This document shows positions 1 through 7,832 of a DNA stretch of 7,832 nt, piece after piece. Both the position numbers and the translations under genes were made by a program. Position 1 is the stretch's first letter; each line of letters starts with the position of its first letter. This stretch comes from Myxococcales bacterium. Its GTDB lineage: Bacteria > Myxococcota > Myxococcia > Myxococcales > Anaeromyxobacteraceae. Location of the stretch: assembly GCA_021784995.1 (NCBI GenBank), contig JAJYHA010000046.1, forward strand, positions 1 to 7,832. Reading direction: 5' to 3'. Under the pieces are notes generated by a model, which made no database searches, had not been told where the DNA came from, and saw only the letters and a program-made list of their open reading frames with translations.

Positions 1-2138
1 CGGCGAGGTTGGAGGACGCCGGCGCGCAGGCGGAGCTGACCGCGTCGGTCGACCAGGGCGGGGCGCGCGCGCTCGACCTGAGCGCCCGGACCGGGCTGCG
101 GCTCGCCGACCTCCTGCGCGAGCCGGTCGGGGCGCTGCGCCGGCTCCCGGGGCAGCGGGTGGTGGCCACGGCGACCATCCCCGGCCTCGACCTCGCCACC
201 GTCGCCGGGCGGGGCGGCGTGCCGGCGGGCCTCCAGGGCCGCCTCCAGGCGCGGGCGGAGCTGGACGGCAGCCTGCGCGCCCCGCGTGGCGCCGCGACCC
301 TGTCGGTGGCGGAGCTCGCCTACCACGGCTACCAGGGTGTCGGCGCGGTGGTGCAGCTCGGGGCGCGCGAGGGGACCACCGTCCTCGAGGCGCGGGTGGA
401 GCTGGGCGGCGCCGAGCTGGCGAGGGGCGCCGCCTCGCTGGCCCTCCCCGTCGAGCAGCTCGGCGACGCGGTCCGGCGCGAGCACGCGCGCCTCGAGGCG
501 ACGCTCGACGTCCCCGGCGCCGACCTGCGCCAGGCGGGGGCGGGCGCTCCCCTCTCCCTGAAGGGCACGATGGCGGGTCACGTCGCGGTGTCGGGCACGC
601 TCGCGCTCCCCGACGTCGACCTGGCGGCGGTCGGGCGCGGGATCGTGGTGGAGGAGCATCGCCTCGGCGATCTCACGGTCGAGGGCCGGGCGCACGACGG
701 CGAGCTGCGGTCACGGCTGCGCCTCGCGGTGGCGAGCGGCGGGACGCTCGACGCCACCGTGGAGGCCCGCGGTGACGTCGGGCTCCCCGCCCTCCGGTCC
801 GGCGCGCTGCTGGACGCGCCGGCCCATGGCCGCGTGATCGCGGACCAGCTCGACCTCGGGTTCCTCCCCGCGGTCGCGCCCGGGTTCATCCGCGCGGCCT
901 CCGGGAAGATGGCGGCGGACCTGGTGCTGGCGGGCCCCCTGAGCCGGATGATGCCGCGCGGGACGGTCACGCTGGCCGACGGCATGGTCTCGATCGCCGA
1001 GATGGGGGAGTGGCACCAGCTCGCCCTGCAGGCCACGATCTCCGAGGACGACTTCCGGGTGGAGCGCTTGGAGGCGCGGCGCCGCGAGGGGAGGCTCACC
1101 TTCACCGCCGAGGCCAAGGGCCTCGCGCGCGCCACCCCGGCCGATCTCACCGCCGAGCTGCGGACGGAGAACCTGACCCTGCCGCACGCCGGTCAGGACC
1201 TCGCCACCCTCGATCTGGACGCGAAGATCACCGGGACGGTCTCGCGCCGCGAGCTGCTCGCGGAGATCTCGCTCCCGGGCGCCACCGTCCGGCTGCCGAA
1301 CCGCATCCCTCGCACCCTCCAGGCGATCGACGCGCGCTCCGACATCGTGATCGGCAGCCCGCCCCGCGACGGAGGCGCCGCCGCGGGGTTGGCCGCGCCT
1401 CCCGACGAGGGCACGCCCTACCACGTGCGCCTGCACGCGCACGTGCCCGGCCACCTCTTCGTGAAGAGCGACAACCCGCGCATCAACATCGAGCTGCGCG
1501 GAGACGTCGTGACCGACGTGGGACGTCGCCTGACGCTGGAGGGCGACGTCGAGACGGTGCGAGGCGAGATCGAGCCCATCGGGGGCCGCGTCTTCGACAT
1601 CCGGCGCGGCCGCGTCCGCTTCACCGGCGGGGAGGCCGGCGCGGCCGTGCTCGAGATCCAGGCGGTCTACGACAACCCGGCGGCCCGGGTGAACGTGGCC
1701 GTCACGGGGGTGGTCGACAAGCCGGACATCAAGCTCACCAGCGAGCCGCCCATGGACGAGTCGCAGATCGCGCTCCTCATAGCGACGGGCCACACCGAGC
1801 TCAAGGCGGGCTCGGGCGGGGTGGGGACCCTGTCGCGCGACCAGGCCGGTTACGCCGCCCTGGGCGCCGTCGCGACCCAGGTCTTCAAGAGCGTGCTCGC
1901 GGACAAGCTGCCCCTCGACTCCGTGTCGATCGACAGCTCCCAGCTCCGCGCCGGCAAGTACGTGACCGACAAGATCTACGTCGGCTACACGCGCCGGTTC
2001 TACGCGAACCCCGAGGAGTACGAGAACACCAACGAGGTCCGGGTCGAGTACCAGATCAGCCCGCGCTGGACCTTCGAGTCTCGTTACGGCGACGCCCAGA
2101 CCGGCGGCGCCAGCCTGATCTGGTCGAAGGACTACTGA
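1..2138 (+). CDS. tamB: TamB/DUF490 translocation and assembly module protein, C-terminal part (5' truncated)
   Basis: The frame is open to the left edge (first whole codon at base 3; the TTG at 9 is not a convincing start) and stops with TGA at 2136-2138. About 710 residues are visible; full TamB proteins usually exceed 1,000, so the N-terminal membrane anchor lies outside the window. What is seen is a long beta-rich, low-cysteine chain with repeating hydrophobic/polar strands. It ends in a recognisable TamB C-terminal domain: a [16 protein letters not shown] stretch near nt 1746-1795, [16 protein letters not shown] near nt 1953-2000, an [19 protein letters not shown] strand pair near nt 2034-2090, and a final aromatic WSKDY. 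In the family, TamB spans the periplasm from the inner membrane and works with an Omp85 partner (TamA/BamA) in outer-membrane protein insertion and lipid transport. A tamA-like gene upstream would be expected but cannot be seen. Family assignment is confident; the gene symbol follows the family. Confidence 0.88.
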   Translation, partial: ARLEDAGAQAELTASVDQGGARALDLSARTGLRLADLLREPVGALRRLPGQRVVATATIPGLDLATVAGRGGVPAGLQGRLQARAELDGSLRAPRGAATLSVAELAYHGYQGVGAVVQLGAREGTTVLEARVELGGAELARGAASLALPVEQLGDAVRREHARLEATLDVPGADLRQAGAGAPLSLKGTMAGHVAVSGTLALPDVDLAAVGRGIVVEEHRLGDLTVEGRAHDGELRSRLRLAVASGGTLDATVEARGDVGLPALRSGALLDAPAHGRVIADQLDLGFLPAVAPGFIRAASGKMAADLVLAGPLSRMMPRGTVTLADGMVSIAEMGEWHQLALQATISEDDFRVERLEARRREGRLTFTAEAKGLARATPADLTAELRTENLTLPHAGQDLATLDLDAKITGTVSRRELLAEISLPGATVRLPNRIPRTLQAIDARSDIVIGSPPRDGGAAAGLAAPPDEGTPYHVRLHAHVPGHLFVKSDNPRINIELRGDVVTDVGRRLTLEGDVETVRGEIEPIGGRVFDIRRGRVRFTGGEAGAAVLEIQAVYDNPAARVNVAVTGVVDKPDIKLTSEPPMDESQIALLIATGHTELKAGSGGVGTLSRDQAGYAALGAVATQVFKSVLADKLPLDSVSIDSSQLRAGKYVTDKIYVGYTRRFYANPEEYENTNEVRVEYQISPRWTFESRYGDAQTGGASLIWSKDY

Positions 2139-2173
2139 AGGCGCTCCTGGCTCGTGGCGCGGCCGCGCGTGGC

Positions 2174-2202
2174 TTGACCCGGGTGGACCACCAGGTTATC
2201 CA
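2174..2202 (+). promoter_or_regulatory. Candidate sigma-70-like promoter for ahcY
   Basis: TTGACC at 2174-2179 matches the -35 consensus at five of six positions. It is followed after exactly 17 bases by TATCCA at 2197-2202, which matches the -10 consensus at only three positions. The site lies in the least GC-rich part of the intergenic stretch, and transcription from it would give ahcY a leader of roughly 215-220 bases. The weak -10 and the lack of start-site data keep this tentative. Confidence 0.35.
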
Positions 2203-2213
2203 TCCATCCGGAT
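2198..2213. repeat. Triple ATCC tandem repeat closing in an ATCCGGAT palindrome; operator-like
   Basis: ATCC occurs three times in succession (2198-2201, 2202-2205, 2206-2209) and is followed directly by GGAT (2210-2213). The last unit therefore forms the perfect 8-bp palindrome ATCCGGAT at 2206-2213. The repeat overlaps the candidate -10 element, a position suited to a repressor site. ahcY genes in several proteobacterial groups are controlled by dedicated regulators such as SahR, but I cannot match this site to any known motif. Confidence 0.3.
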
Positions 2214-2227
2214 CGAGAGCTGAAGTC

Positions 2228-2272
2228 GGCCGCCGCACGGGGCAGGCCGTCACCGGCCACGAGCCGGCGGCC
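2228..2272 (+). promoter_or_regulatory. Nested hairpin in the ahcY upstream region
   Basis: GGCCGCCG at 2228-2235 pairs perfectly with CGGCGGCC at 2265-2272. Inside it, GGCCG at 2245-2249 pairs with CGGCC at 2254-2258 around a TCAC loop. This leaves an asymmetric internal loop (2236-2244 opposite 2259-2264). Such a two-tier shape could be a leader-RNA regulatory fold, but the conserved cores of the SAH and SAM riboswitch classes that I can recall are absent. In DNA this GC-rich, chance formation is possible. Confidence 0.3.
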
Positions 2273-2358
2273 CTCCTGGAGATCCTGGCGCGGGCCGACC
2301 TCGAGCGCTCCCGCCGTGACCTCCTCCCGCCCCAGCCGGGCGCCCGCGGCCCGGACCT

Positions 2359-2371
2359 GCTCGTCACGAGC
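2359..2371. repeat. Inverted repeat GCTCGT-C-ACGAGC upstream of ahcY
   Basis: A perfect 6-1-6 inverted repeat lies 57 bases before the ahcY start codon. As RNA it could fold only as a five-pair stem with a three-base loop, so a protein-binding site is at least as likely as a hairpin. No regulator can be assigned. Confidence 0.25.
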
Positions 2372-2416
2372 GCCGTCCGCGGCGCCCCGCACGCATCACG
2401 ACCCGCCGTCCAAGTG

Positions 2417-2422
2417 AAGGAG
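2417..2422 (+). promoter_or_regulatory. Ribosome binding site of ahcY
   Basis: AAGGAG lies six bases before the ATG at 2429. It decides the start: the reading frame stays open for more than 1,400 bases upstream, so frame length alone would put the start far too early. An in-frame GTG at 2414 overlaps this site and is unlikely to be used. Confidence 0.8.
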
Positions 2423-2428
2423 ACCACG

Positions 2429-3907
<1,479 letters not shown>

Positions 3908-3910
3908 CGA

Positions 3911-3937
3911 CGCCGGCCCGGATCAGCCGCGCCGGCG
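3911..3937. terminator. Hairpin between the convergent ahcY and ligase genes; weak bidirectional terminator candidate
   Basis: CGCCGGC at 3911-3917 pairs perfectly with GCCGGCG at 3931-3937 around a 13-base loop. The left arm starts four bases after the ahcY stop; the loop contains the ligase stop and the right arm uses the last ligase codons. The position between converging genes is right for a shared terminator. No T-run follows on either strand, so it would not be a standard intrinsic terminator; Rho or a U-tract-less mechanism would be needed. Confidence 0.3.
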
Positions 3938-5533
3938 CAGCTCGCGGCGGATGATCTTGCCGGTGGCGGTGAGCGGCAGCGCGTCGATGAAGGCGATCTG
4001 GCGCGGGTACTCGTGCGCGGCCAGCCGCCGCCGCACGAACTCCTGCAGCTCGCGGGCGAGCGCGTCCGACGGCGCGCTCCCCGGCTTCAGCACGATCCAG
4101 GCCTTCACCGCCTCGGTGCGCACCGGATCGGGGACGCCGACCACCGCCACCATCGCCACCGCCGGGTGCCGGAGGAGGCAGCTCTCGATCTCGGCGGGGC
4201 CGATGCGATAGCCGGCGCTGGTGATGAGGTCGTCGTCGCGCCCCACGAACCAGAAGTAGCCCTCCGGATCCTGGCGCCCCAGATCACCCGTGAGCAGGAG
4301 GTCGCCGGCGAACTTCTCCGCGGTCGCGGCCGGGTTGTCCCAGTACGAGAGGAACATCACCGGGTCGGGCCGGTGCACCGCGATGACGCCCGTCTCTCCC
4401 CGGGGCACCTCCCGGCCGTGGCGGTCCACGACGCGGACGCCGTGCCCCGGGATGGCCCGCCCCATCGACCCGGGCCGGACGGGGAAGAGCCCGGCGTGGT
4501 TGCCGACGATGAGGTTGCACTCGGTCTGGCCGTAGAACTCGTTGATCGTGACGCCGAAGGTCTCGCGCCCCCACTCCAGCAGCTCGTCTCCCAGCGTCTC
4601 GCCGCCGCTCGCCACGGTGCGCAGGCGCGCCCGGAGGGGCCCGAGCCGGGCCTGCCGCATCAGCTTGAGGGCGGTGGGCGGCATGAAGACGTTGCGGACG
4701 CCGTGCTGCTCCATCAGCCGCGCCGCGGCGGCGCGCTCGAACTTGCGGGCCCGGTGCGCGAGCACCGGGACCCCGTGGTGCCACGCCGGGAGCAGCACGT
4801 CGAAGAGCCCGCCGATCCAGGCCCAGTCGGCCGGCGTCCAGAAGAGATCGCCGGGGTGGGGGAAGAAGGCGTGCGGCAGCTCGACGCCGGGGAGGTGGCC
4901 GAGCAGCACCCGGTGCGCGTGCAGCGCGCCCTTCGGGTTCCCCGTGGTGCCGGAGGTGTAGATGATGACCGCCGGGTCGTCGGCGCGGGTGGCGACCGGG
5001 GTGAAGGCGTCGGAGGCGCGGGCCAGCGTGTCGGCGAACGGGAGCGTCCCGGCGCCCGCGCCCGCCCCGACCACGTAGACCACCTCGAGCGCCGGGAGCC
5101 GCTCCCGGATGGCGGCCAGCTTCGCCGCCCCCGCGGCGTCGGTGACGAGCGCCCGCGCGCCGCTGTTGGCGAGCCGGAACTCGAGCGCCTCCTCCCCGAA
5201 GAGCGTGAAGAGGGGCACCGAGACGAGGCCGGCCCGGAAGGCGGCCACGTGCGCGATGGCGGTCTCCGGCGACTGCGGCAGGAGCACGCCGACCCGGTCG
5301 CCCCGGACGAGCCCCGCCGCGGCGAGCGCGTTGGCGAACCGGCTCGAGGCGCGCCGGAGGTCGTCGAAGCTGTGGCGCGACACGCGCCCCTGCTCGTCCA
5401 CGAAGACGAGCGCCAGGCGGCCGTCGCCGCGCGCGTGCCGATCGCACACGTCGACGCCGATGTTGTACGACGGCGGGACGCTCCAGGCGAACCCCGCGGT
5501 GAGCTCCTCGTAGCTGCCGGCCGCCTGCAACAT
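3923..5533 (-). CDS. AMP-forming acyl-CoA synthetase (medium-chain/acetyl-CoA synthetase-like)
   Basis: This 536-residue member of the adenylate-forming (ANL) superfamily activates a carboxylic acid to an acyl-AMP and then to the CoA thioester in the cytoplasm. Visible motifs are the phosphate-binding loop YTSGTTGNPKG (192-202), WTPADWAWIGG (232-242), the A5 motif YGQTE (334-338), TGD (415-417, ribose-binding aspartate D417), the hinge motif GRDDDLITSAGYRIGPAE (431-448) and the C-terminal catalytic lysine K526 in ATGKIIRRE. All catalytic motifs are intact and the length is normal for the family. The overall pattern resembles the medium-chain/acetyl-CoA synthetase-like branch; the substrate cannot be read from sequence. 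The ATG at 5533 is chosen because GGAGGT precedes it and the sequence upstream in frame is low-complexity. The gene follows the substrate-binding protein gene by 59 bases and is probably co-transcribed. It ends 15 bases from the ahcY stop on the opposite strand. Confidence 0.93.
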   Translation of the reverse strand: MLQAAGSYEELTAGFAWSVPPSYNIGVDVCDRHARGDGRLALVFVDEQGRVSRHSFDDLRRASSRFANALAAAGLVRGDRVGVLLPQSPETAIAHVAAFRAGLVSVPLFTLFGEEALEFRLANSGARALVTDAAGAAKLAAIRERLPALEVVYVVGAGAGAGTLPFADTLARASDAFTPVATRADDPAVIIYTSGTTGNPKGALHAHRVLLGHLPGVELPHAFFPHPGDLFWTPADWAWIGGLFDVLLPAWHHGVPVLAHRARKFERAAAARLMEQHGVRNVFMPPTALKLMRQARLGPLRARLRTVASGGETLGDELLEWGRETFGVTINEFYGQTECNLIVGNHAGLFPVRPGSMGRAIPGHGVRVVDRHGREVPRGETGVIAVHRPDPVMFLSYWDNPAATAEKFAGDLLLTGDLGRQDPEGYFWFVGRDDDLITSAGYRIGPAEIESCLLRHPAVAMVAVVGVPDPVRTEAVKAWIVLKPGSAPSDALARELQEFVRRRLAAHEYPRQIAFIDALPLTATGKIIRRELRRRG

Positions 5534-5536
5534 GGC

Positions 5537-5542
5537 ACCTCC
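5537..5542 (-). promoter_or_regulatory. Ribosome binding site of the acyl-CoA synthetase gene
   Basis: On the minus strand GGAGGT is followed by GCC and the ATG at 5533. The match to the anti-Shine-Dalgarno sequence is strong, but a spacing of three to four bases is shorter than usual and could lower translation. It supports the chosen start. Confidence 0.65.
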
Positions 5543-5558
5543 ACCCGCGCTGCGCACC

Positions 5559-5589
5559 GGCGGGCCCGGAGGGCGCGTCCGGGCCCGCC
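5559..5589 (-). terminator. Perfect 12-bp intercistronic hairpin (partial terminator or mRNA-stabilising element)
   Basis: On the minus-strand transcript GGCGGGCCCGGA (5589-5578) pairs without mismatch with TCCGGGCCCGCC (5570-5559) around a seven-base CGCGCCC loop. The stem starts three bases after the binding-protein stop codon and ends 16 bases before the ligase Shine-Dalgarno. No T-run follows. In binding-protein operons such hairpins often protect the upstream message from 3' exonucleases or cause partial termination, keeping the binding protein in excess over downstream products. That role is inferred here from position. The stem itself is certain; its effect is not. Confidence 0.7.
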
Positions 5590-5592
5590 CGC

Positions 5593-6825
5593 TCACCGCT
5601 TCACGGCCAGCGGACAGCGCAGCTGCTCGACGCTCGGGAAGGCCTCGCCGGCGGGGATCCGCTTCACGACCCGGTAGTAGTCCCAGGGGTACTTCGACTC
5701 CTGCGGTGACTTCACCTGCACCAGGTACATGTCGTGCCGGTGGAGCCCGTCGGGCCCGATGCGGCCGCCGTGGGAGAAGAAGTCGTTCACCGGCGTGGCC
5801 TTCATGCGCGCCATGACCACGTCGGCATCGTCGGTGCCGGTGTCGCGGATCGCCTCCAGGTAGTGGGTCACGGCCGAGTAGATCCCGGCCTGCACCATGG
5901 TCGGCATGGCCTTCTTCCGGTTGTCCGGGTGGTTCTGGAAGCGGCGCGACCAGGCGCGCGTCCGGTCGTCCAGGTCCCAGTAGAAGGCCGTGGTCGCGTA
6001 GAGCCCCTGCGCCGTCTGCAGCCCCAGGCTGTGCACGTCGGAGAGGAAGATGAGCAGCCCGGCCAGCTTCTGCGTGCGCGTCAGGCCGTACTCGTTCGCC
6101 GCCTTGATGGAGCTGATGGTGTCCGCGCCGGCGTTCGCCAGGCCGACGATCTGCGCCCCCGAGCTCTGCGCCTGCAGGACGAAGGAGGAGAAGTCGGTCG
6201 TGCCGGGCGCGGGGTGACGGATGGAGCCAAGCACCTTGCCCCCCGCCGCCCGGACCACGGCCGAGGTGTCCTCCTCGAGCGACTTCCCGAAGGCGTAGTC
6301 GGCCGTGATGAAGAACCAGGTCTTCCCGCCGTCGGCCACCACCTCGCGCCCGGTGCCGTTGGCGAGCGCCCAGTTGTCGTAGGTGTAGTGGACCGTGTAG
6401 GCGTTGCACTTCTCGCCGGCGATGGCCGTCGTGCCCGGACCGGAGAAGAGGGCGATGCGCCTCTTCTCGTTCACGATCGGCATCACGGCCAGCGCGGTGC
6501 TCGAGGAGGTGAGGTCGACCACGGCGTCGACGCCCTGCTCGTCGAACCACTTGCGGGCGGTGTTGGCCGCGACGTCGGCCCTCACCAGGTGGTCGGCGAA
6601 GACGAGGTCGACGGGCTTGCCGGCCACCTTCCCGCCGAAGTCGTCGATCGCCATGCGCGCCGCCAGCACCGCGTTGGGGCCGGAGAGGTCGGCGTAGGGT
6701 CCGGACAGGTCGGTGAGCACGCCCAGGCGGACCACGCCGTCGGAGATGCCGGGGCCGGCCGCCCGGGCCGGGGGGGAGAGGGTGAGCACAGCCAGCACGA
6801 CCGCTGCCGTGGAGGTCAGGCGCAT
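5593..6825 (-). CDS. ABC transporter substrate-binding protein, branched-chain amino acid type (Peripla_BP_6, LivK-like)
   Basis: This 410-residue protein is a periplasmic type I solute-binding protein that would hand its ligand to an ABC importer of the Liv/HAAT family. Residues 1-22 form a Sec signal (MRL, a hydrophobic core, then a PPARA-A cleavage site); there is no lipobox cysteine, so it should be soluble in the periplasm. The mature part has the typical opening VRLGVLTDLSGPYADLSGP (32-50), RMAIDDFGGKVAGKPV (57-72), the TSSSTALAV ligand-loop region (106-114) and the DYAFGKSL hinge region (176-183). The family binds amino acids but also aromatic and other carboxylic acids, so the ligand is open. 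Its two cysteines, C140 and C404, could form a disulphide. The ATG at 6825 is chosen over a GTG at 6861 because AAGGA lies eight bases before it and the signal peptide begins there. No permease or ATPase genes adjoin; the neighbours are a YfhO-like gene 48 bases upstream and the acyl-CoA ligase downstream. Confidence 0.92.
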   Translation of the reverse strand: MRLTSTAAVVLAVLTLSPPARAAGPGISDGVVRLGVLTDLSGPYADLSGPNAVLAARMAIDDFGGKVAGKPVDLVFADHLVRADVAANTARKWFDEQGVDAVVDLTSSSTALAVMPIVNEKRRIALFSGPGTTAIAGEKCNAYTVHYTYDNWALANGTGREVVADGGKTWFFITADYAFGKSLEEDTSAVVRAAGGKVLGSIRHPAPGTTDFSSFVLQAQSSGAQIVGLANAGADTISSIKAANEYGLTRTQKLAGLLIFLSDVHSLGLQTAQGLYATTAFYWDLDDRTRAWSRRFQNHPDNRKKAMPTMVQAGIYSAVTHYLEAIRDTGTDDADVVMARMKATPVNDFFSHGGRIGPDGLHRHDMYLVQVKSPQESKYPWDYYRVVKRIPAGEAFPSVEQLRCPLAVKR

Positions 6826-6833
6826 TCCGTCCG

Positions 6834-6838
6834 TCCTT
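6834..6838 (-). promoter_or_regulatory. Ribosome binding site of the substrate-binding protein gene
   Basis: On the minus strand AAGGA lies eight bases before the ATG at 6825. It favours this start over the GTG at 6861, which would put twelve polar residues in front of the signal peptide. The 48-base gap to the upstream gene shows only a small 5-bp stem (6847-6851 with 6858-6862) and no clear promoter. Confidence 0.6.
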
Positions 6839-6873
6839 GGTGTCGGGGTGCGAGGGGGCACCGACCGTGAACG

Positions 6874-7832
6874 TTAGCGCGGATCGAGCGGTGCGGGCGA
6901 AGCCCCGTCGGGGCGGCCGGGCGCAGCGCGCCGCCGCCGGAGGTGGAGCAGGAGGCCGAGGAGGGCGGCCGTGAGCGCCCCCACGGCCAGCCCTCGGCCG
7001 AGCTGCGCCGGGTGGTAGTCGAGCCGGAGCCGGTGCTCGCCGCCGTCGAGGGGGACGGCCATGAAGGCGTGGTCGGCGCGGACGATCGGGGCCGGCGCGC
7101 CGTCCACCCGGGCCGACCAGCCGGGGAACCAGGGGTCGAGGACGACGGCCAGCCCCGGACCCGGCGCCACGAGGTCGGCCTCGACGCGCCCGCCGTCGAC
7201 GCGCACCGCCCGGGCGGCGACGGGCGCCCCCTCGGCGCGAGAGGGCGGGAGGCCGGCCAGGGGTGCGTCCGGCGCCAGCACGGCCCACGCGCCGCGGGCG
7301 GCCCCGAGCAGCGGGTCGGTGGCGTCGTCCTCGGCGACCACCCAGCGTGGTGTCCAGAAGACGCGCGGCAGCGCGGCCGCCCGGTAGGCGGCGGTCCCGA
7401 AGTCGACGACGGGCCGGTCGTACTCGGCCCGGAGCGGCGCCACCACCGGCAGCGCCAGCGGGTCGTCGGAGACCACGAGCGGGGTGGCGAGGAGCGGCCA
7501 GAGCGCGGAGGTGGGGCTCGGCCGCGGGAAGTCGATGTCGTCGCGGACGGGGGCGACCGGCGGGAGGGATCCGGTCCGCGTCGCCTCGAGGAGCTCCCGG
7601 ACGCGCTGGATCAGGGTCGGTCCGTAGCCGGCCGCGCCCTCCCAGCCGCGGCGCAGCGGGGCGTTGGCGGTGGCCCCCCAGGCCGCGAGCACCGCGACGC
7701 GGCGCGGCGCCGGAGCGGCCGGGACCCGGGGCGCCAGGTCGGCGAGGGCCGGCGCCTGCCACGCGGCCGGCGTGACCGTGTTGGCGTCGCCGAAGGCCAG
7801 GTGGAGGTCCACCCACGCGATGGCCACCGCCA
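6874..7832 (-). CDS. YfhO-like membrane protein, C-terminal part (5' truncated)
   Basis: The frame stops with TAA at 6876-6874 and is open past the right edge; a GTG at 7827 is merely the first possible start codon. About 319 residues are visible. Numbered from that GTG, residues up to about 275 form a mostly extracytoplasmic domain containing ALPRVFWTPRWVV (152-164). They also contain the hallmark DPWFPGWSARVDG (231-243), followed by ADHAFMAVPLDGGEHRLRLDYHP (251-273) in two adjoining blocks. One transmembrane helix follows (about 277-295), then an arginine-rich cytoplasmic end RRRR. This arrangement matches the C terminus of YfhO and related GT-C-like polytopic proteins, whose N-terminal part holds ten or more membrane helices, outside the window. 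Family members are linked to glycosylation of cell-surface polymers or lipids; the specific role here is unknown. It is on the same strand as the binding-protein gene, 48 bases upstream, but no functional tie is evident. Confidence 0.75.
   Translation of the reverse strand, partial: AVAIAWVDLHLAFGDANTVTPAAWQAPALADLAPRVPAAPAPRRVAVLAAWGATANAPLRRGWEGAAGYGPTLIQRVRELLEATRTGSLPPVAPVRDDIDFPRPSPTSALWPLLATPLVVSDDPLALPVVAPLRAEYDRPVVDFGTAAYRAAALPRVFWTPRWVVAEDDATDPLLGAARGAWAVLAPDAPLAGLPPSRAEGAPVAARAVRVDGGRVEADLVAPGPGLAVVLDPWFPGWSARVDGAPAPIVRADHAFMAVPLDGGEHRLRLDYHPAQLGRGLAVGALTAALLGLLLHLRRRRAAPGRPDGASPAPLDPR

Larger units (their letters stand above)
2139..2428 (+). other. Gene-free 290-bp stretch between tamB and ahcY, probable ahcY promoter/leader region
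   Basis: No convincing gene is present. An 86-codon minus-strand frame (2132-2392) and the upstream extension of the ahcY frame are both open here, but neither has a recognisable domain or a good ribosome site. The stretch holds a 12-bp perfect palindrome GCGCGGCCGCGC at 2157-2168 soon after the tamB stop, a TTGACC/TATCCA promoter-like pair, a triple ATCC repeat ending in a palindrome, a nested hairpin at 2228-2272, a 10-bp palindrome CGGGCGCCCG at 2337-2346 and a 6-1-6 inverted repeat at 2359-2371. Bases 2193-2224 are the least GC-rich part, which fits promoter DNA. Base composition alone will produce some GC palindromes, so only part of this is likely to be functional. Confidence 0.6.

Noticed and set aside
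2157..2168. 12-bp perfect palindrome GCGCGGCCGCGC after tamB as a terminator
   Set aside because: It has no proper loop and no following T-run, and GC-only palindromes are expected in this composition. It is kept only as a note in the intergenic entry.
2303..2350. Possible SAH riboswitch, suggested by a GAGCGCT followed by CAGCCGGGC
   Set aside because: Only short fragments resemble the remembered SAH riboswitch core; the order, spacing and pairing do not fit, so the match is likely chance. A covariance search would settle it.
2132..2392. 86-codon minus-strand frame in the tamB-ahcY gap
   Set aside because: No recognisable motif and no convincing ribosome site; it is best explained as an open frame by chance.
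1010..2428. Open frame upstream of and continuous with ahcY, giving an apparent 965-residue protein
   Set aside because: The upstream part overlaps tamB in another frame and translates into arginine/proline/alanine-rich low-complexity sequence. The AAGGAG site before 2429 and family length set the true start; the openness reflects the rarity of stop codons in GC-rich DNA.
5534..7816. Open frame upstream of the ligase running across the binding-protein and YfhO-like genes (apparent 1,297-residue protein)
   Set aside because: It is an out-of-frame reading of two well-supported genes on the same strand and is arginine/glycine/proline-rich with no recognisable domain.

Overview
The window is very GC-rich (about 70% or more by eye) and gene-dense. 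Codon third positions are almost all G or C, so long meaningless open frames appear on every strand. A TamB-type outer-membrane biogenesis protein and a periplasmic binding protein with a Sec signal but no lipobox point to a diderm bacterium. The composition and gene types would suit a Myxococcota / former Deltaproteobacteria genome of the Anaeromyxobacter kind. That placement is inference; no rRNA or other marker is present.

Layout. The plus strand carries the C-terminal ~710 residues of a TamB/DUF490 protein (1-2138, cut by the window start). A 290-base gene-free stretch follows, holding several palindromes and a possible promoter and leader. Then comes a complete S-adenosylhomocysteine hydrolase gene, ahcY (2429-3907). 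The minus strand, read right to left, carries three co-directional genes. First is the C-terminal end of a YfhO-like polytopic membrane protein (6874-7832, cut by the window end). Second is a branched-chain-amino-acid-type ABC substrate-binding protein (5593-6825). Third is an AMP-forming acyl-CoA synthetase (3923-5533). ahcY and the ligase converge, with only 15 bases between their stop codons.

How the genes work together. TamB serves the cell envelope. AhcY clears the S-adenosylhomocysteine left by methyltransferases and feeds the methionine cycle. The binding protein and the acyl-CoA ligase form a plausible uptake-and-activation pair for a carboxylic acid: capture in the periplasm, then CoA activation in the cytoplasm. 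No ABC permease or ATPase gene lies beside them here. A perfect 12-bp hairpin sits between these two genes, three bases after the binding-protein stop.

All genes belong to known families and I see no clearly new system. The points most worth a second look are the intercistronic hairpin, the long structured stretch upstream of ahcY, and the orphan binding-protein/ligase pair.
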